NCBI GenBank assembly: GCA_947457325.1
Contig: CANGVU010000043.1
Location: 1 to 7,993 of the forward strand
Reading direction: 5' to 3'
Source: Flavobacteriales bacterium
GTDB lineage: Bacteria > Bacteroidota > Bacteroidia > Flavobacteriales_D > Sanyastnellaceae
Length of the DNA: 7,993 nt
Positions within the stretch are counted from its first letter, which is position 1. The number at the start of each line of letters is the position of its first letter. A program made the translations under genes and the position numbers. Under the pieces are notes generated by a model that had not been told where the DNA came from, made no database searches, and saw only the letters and a list, made by a program, of their open reading frames with translations. Positions 7,336 through 7,993 of the stretch are shown here, one piece after another.

Positions 7336-7834
7336 TTTCTTGCGCATATTTTTTCTGCTTTTCTTGCAAGCCTTAGTGGTTTCTCGATTGCAGCTGTTGG
7401 ATGGATTTGTTTTGCCTTGGGTATATATTTTTGGAATATTGATGTTGCCTTTTGATACACCCAAGTGGTTGGTTTTGATCTTGGCTTTTGTCACTGGTTA
7501 TTTCATGGACCTTTTTACGGGACCCATGGGCATGCACATGACAGCTTGTGTGGCATTGGGATGGTTGCAACCCATGGTTCAACGCCTCATGTCTCCCCGA
7601 GAGGGTTACGATGCCATTCAAGAACCCACTATTCAAAAAATGGGATTGAGTTGGTATTTGACTTATGCTGGAATCTTGACTTTTTGTCATCACTTTATTT
7701 TGTTCTACGCAGAGACTTTGCGCATTACGCCATTTTGGTATCAAATTGGGCATATCATATTCAGTGCTATCGGAACCTTGATGCTTTTGGTCGTGGGTCA
7801 ATATTTGATTTTTAATAAGAAGGTTAAAAATTAA
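7313..7834 (+). CDS. mreD: Rod shape-determining protein MreD
   Basis: A small integral membrane protein of the elongasome that works with MreC and PBP2. At 173 residues it has the family's usual length and is largely hydrophobic, with about five or six predicted membrane segments (near 8-24, 32-48, 51-69, 70-90, 114-134 and 142-167). GYFMDLFTGPMGMHM (62-76) matches the conserved Gly/Asp-containing stretch of MreD. MreD is poorly conserved between phyla, so the call rests on size, topology, this stretch and position between mreC and a PBP2 gene. The ATG at 7313 lies inside the end of mreC (23-base overlap), which suggests translational coupling. Its TAA overlaps the next ATG in a TAATG. Confidence 0.9.
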   Translation: MGSKTITSFLRIFFLLFLQALVVSRLQLLDGFVLPWVYIFGILMLPFDTPKWLVLILAFVTGYFMDLFTGPMGMHMTACVALGWLQPMVQRLMSPREGYDAIQEPTIQKMGLSWYLTYAGILTFCHHFILFYAETLRITPFWYQIGHIIFSAIGTLMLLVVGQYLIFNKKVKN

Positions 7835-7993
7835 TGGAGGGCAGAAGATATACTTTGATAGTCATTGTGATGACCATCGCAGTTATTTATCTGCTGAGGA
7901 TTTTTGGTTTACAGGTTGTTTCGCAATATTGGAAAGACAGAGGAACTGCCTTGACTGAGAAGGAAGTGGTAGTTTATCCTTCAAGGGGTGTTA
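7834..7993 (+). CDS. mrdA: Penicillin-binding protein 2 (transpeptidase), N-terminal fragment
   Basis: Only 53 codons are visible, beginning MEGRRYTLIVIVM; the gene runs past the end of the window. PBP2 is the monofunctional D,D-transpeptidase that cross-links side-wall peptidoglycan with RodA. Visible are a basic N-terminus, one transmembrane helix (about 7-24) leading into LRIFGLQVVSQYW, and VVVYPSRGV (45-53). The PSRG stretch corresponds to the P-x-RG motif that opens the periplasmic part of class B PBPs, before the usual (I/L)xDRNG, which lies just beyond the window. The transpeptidase SxxK motif is not visible. The ATG shares its A with the last base of the mreD stop. Position after mreBCD favours PBP2 over the division enzyme PBP3 (FtsI). 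Confidence 0.88.
   Translation, partial: MEGRRYTLIVIVMTIAVIYLLRIFGLQVVSQYWKDRGTALTEKEVVVYPSRGV

Noticed and set aside
1..7993. CRISPR array, transposon, tRNA/rRNA or prophage content
   Set aside because: No spaced direct repeats, terminal inverted repeats, transposase or integrase frames, or RNA gene patterns were seen; nearly the whole window is covered by conserved housekeeping genes.

Overview
The window is an ordinary chromosomal housekeeping region of a Bacteroidota bacterium, probably in or near the Flavobacteriales. Four things point that way: the long three-domain form of IspG, the mreB-mreC-mreD-mrdA wall cluster, A-rich leaders in front of several start codons in place of Shine-Dalgarno sequences, and -7 elements of the Bacteroidota type (TAnnTTTG). 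The taxonomic call is inferred from gene content and motifs, not from a database search. I see no mobile element, CRISPR array, RNA gene or phage gene.

Left arm, minus strand (1-5226), in transcription order: a Mn/Fe superoxide dismutase, ispG (MEP isoprenoid pathway), prfB (release factor 2), fumC (class II fumarase) and the first 28 codons of a probable PLP-dependent aminotransferase that runs off the window. The dismutase and ispG overlap by one base in a TAATG, so they are probably translated from one message. prfB has its own well-matched promoter element in the 91-base gap after ispG. It is followed closely by fumC (24-base gap) and the aminotransferase (10-base gap), so these three may form a second transcription unit.

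Right arm, plus strand (5440-7993): mreB, mreC, mreD and the 5' end of mrdA (PBP2) form a compact rod-shape operon. The mreB-mreC gap is 15 bases, mreC and mreD overlap by 23, and mreD and mrdA share a TAATG. MreB, MreC, MreD and PBP2 are parts of the elongasome that directs side-wall peptidoglycan synthesis.

The two arms diverge from about 5227-5439, which holds a probable dismutase promoter, a weak mreB promoter candidate and a perfect small inverted repeat just ahead of mreB.

The most notable point is that prfB is not open in one frame. The full 365-residue release factor needs a +1 frameshift at an in-frame UGA, and the whole recoding signal is present, including a Shine-Dalgarno-like GGGAGG in a phylum whose ribosomes largely hide the anti-Shine-Dalgarno sequence. 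A second point is a possible 31-residue lipoprotein-like extension upstream of the dismutase. I found no convincing new multi-gene system here.
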